Source: an uncultured Solirubrobacteraceae bacterium
Lineage (GTDB): Bacteria > Actinomycetota > Thermoleophilia > Solirubrobacterales > Solirubrobacteraceae
Reading direction: 5' to 3'
NCBI GenBank assembly: GCA_955652215.1
Contig: CATPAX010000070.1
Coordinates: forward strand, 1 to 12,462
DNA length: 12,462 nucleotides
Shown here piece by piece: positions 12,184 to 12,462 of the stretch. The number at the start of each line of letters is the position of its first letter. The stretch's first letter is position 1. A program made the translations under genes and the position numbers. Below the pieces are notes generated by a model. That model saw only the letters and a program-made list of their open reading frames with translations. It was not told where the DNA came from and ran no database searches.

Positions 12184-12462
12184 ATGCGCCGTACGAAGAT
12201 CGTCGCGACCATAGGGCCGGCCTCGCGCGAGCCGGAGACGCTATTGCGGATGGTTCAGGCCGGCCTCGACGTCGCACGCCTGAACTTCTCGCACGGCAAC
12301 CTTGAGATCCACGCCGACAGCGCACGGCGCGTGCGCGAAGCGGCCGGCCGGGCTGGCCGGCAGGTGGCGATCCTCCAGGATCTCCCCGGGCCGAAGATTC
12401 GCATCGGCGCTCTCCAGGACGACACGGCCGAGCTCAAGCCAGGCGAGAAGCTGGTGCTCGCC
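12184..12462 (+). CDS. pyk: Pyruvate kinase, N-terminal part (3' truncated by window end)
   Basis: The first 93 residues of pyruvate kinase, which makes pyruvate and ATP from phosphoenolpyruvate and ADP. MRRTKIVATIGPASREPETL is the near-universal N-terminus. It is followed by LLRMVQAGLDVARLNFSHGN, with the substrate/potassium-binding R-x-N-F-S-H-G, then AILQDLPGPKIRIG (normally LD-x-x-GPKIR; here QDLPGPKIR). The C-terminal catalytic and allosteric domains lie beyond the window. The ATG at 12184 gives the standard start. The gene is 38 bp after the aminopeptidase stop, on the same strand, with its own candidate -10 box. Family is certain; regulation cannot be judged from this fragment. Confidence 0.95.
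   Translation, partial: MRRTKIVATIGPASREPETLLRMVQAGLDVARLNFSHGNLEIHADSARRVREAAGRAGRQVAILQDLPGPKIRIGALQDDTAELKPGEKLVLA

Noticed and set aside
1..12462. Mobile element, phage or defence island
   Set aside because: No transposase, integrase, nuclease, toxin-antitoxin pair or terminal repeats were found; gene content is metabolic and composition looks even by eye.

Overview
This is a high-G+C (roughly two-thirds by eye) chromosomal segment, most likely from an actinobacterium of the Thermoleophilia/Solirubrobacterales type, possibly a metagenomic contig. The lineage guess rests on recalled resemblance of several small conserved proteins and on actinobacterial-style dcd, citrate synthase and metF genes. 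It is inference, since no search was run. The window holds 15 apparently intact or edge-truncated genes and two decayed genes. There is no RNA gene, insertion sequence, CRISPR array or phage gene. Most of it is housekeeping metabolism plus lineage-specific small proteins.

Layout. (1) 1-1147, plus strand: the C-terminal end of a dimethylglycine/sarcosine dehydrogenase-type GcvT-fold protein, then a small RsbW-like HATPase. (2) 1105-1772: a divergent pair, a minus-strand cysteine-motif protein and a plus-strand one-TM protein, whose promoters interleave in under 50 bp. (3) 1941-2245: a Nudix hydrolase pseudogene with one nonsense codon and three frameshifts. (4) 2280-4959, plus strand: dcd (dCTP deaminase), a two-TM small protein, gltA (citrate synthase, TTG start with a strong Shine-Dalgarno) and a conserved small protein. 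(5) 4956-5630, minus strand: a YgjP-type zinc metallopeptidase. (6) 5660-6498, plus strand: a GNAT acetyltransferase translationally coupled to a small conserved protein. (7) 9465-6482, minus strand: an MBL-fold hydrolase with a winged-helix tail, a 20-bp tandem repeat array, a decayed SAM methyltransferase, then metF behind a strong promoter that contains a perfect 11-bp inverted repeat. (8) 9507-12145, plus strand: a SnoaL-like/MBL fusion protein, a small conserved protein and an M29 aminopeptidase in a tightly packed run. (9) 12184-end: the N-terminus of pyruvate kinase.

Working together. gltA, metF, dcd and pyk are central metabolic genes that do not form one pathway; they sit in separate short transcription units. 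The tightest functional packing is the ATGA-coupled pairs (GNAT/small protein; small protein/aminopeptidase) and the near-abutting fusion gene. A recurring pattern is a TANNNT -10-like box 7-11 bp before the start codon with little or no Shine-Dalgarno. This suggests that many of these genes have leaderless or very short-leader mRNAs. I did not find a convincing novel defence or mobile system. The more unusual items are the two decaying genes, the metF palindrome, the interleaved divergent promoters, the 20-bp repeats and the SnoaL-MBL fusion next to a second, divergent MBL gene.
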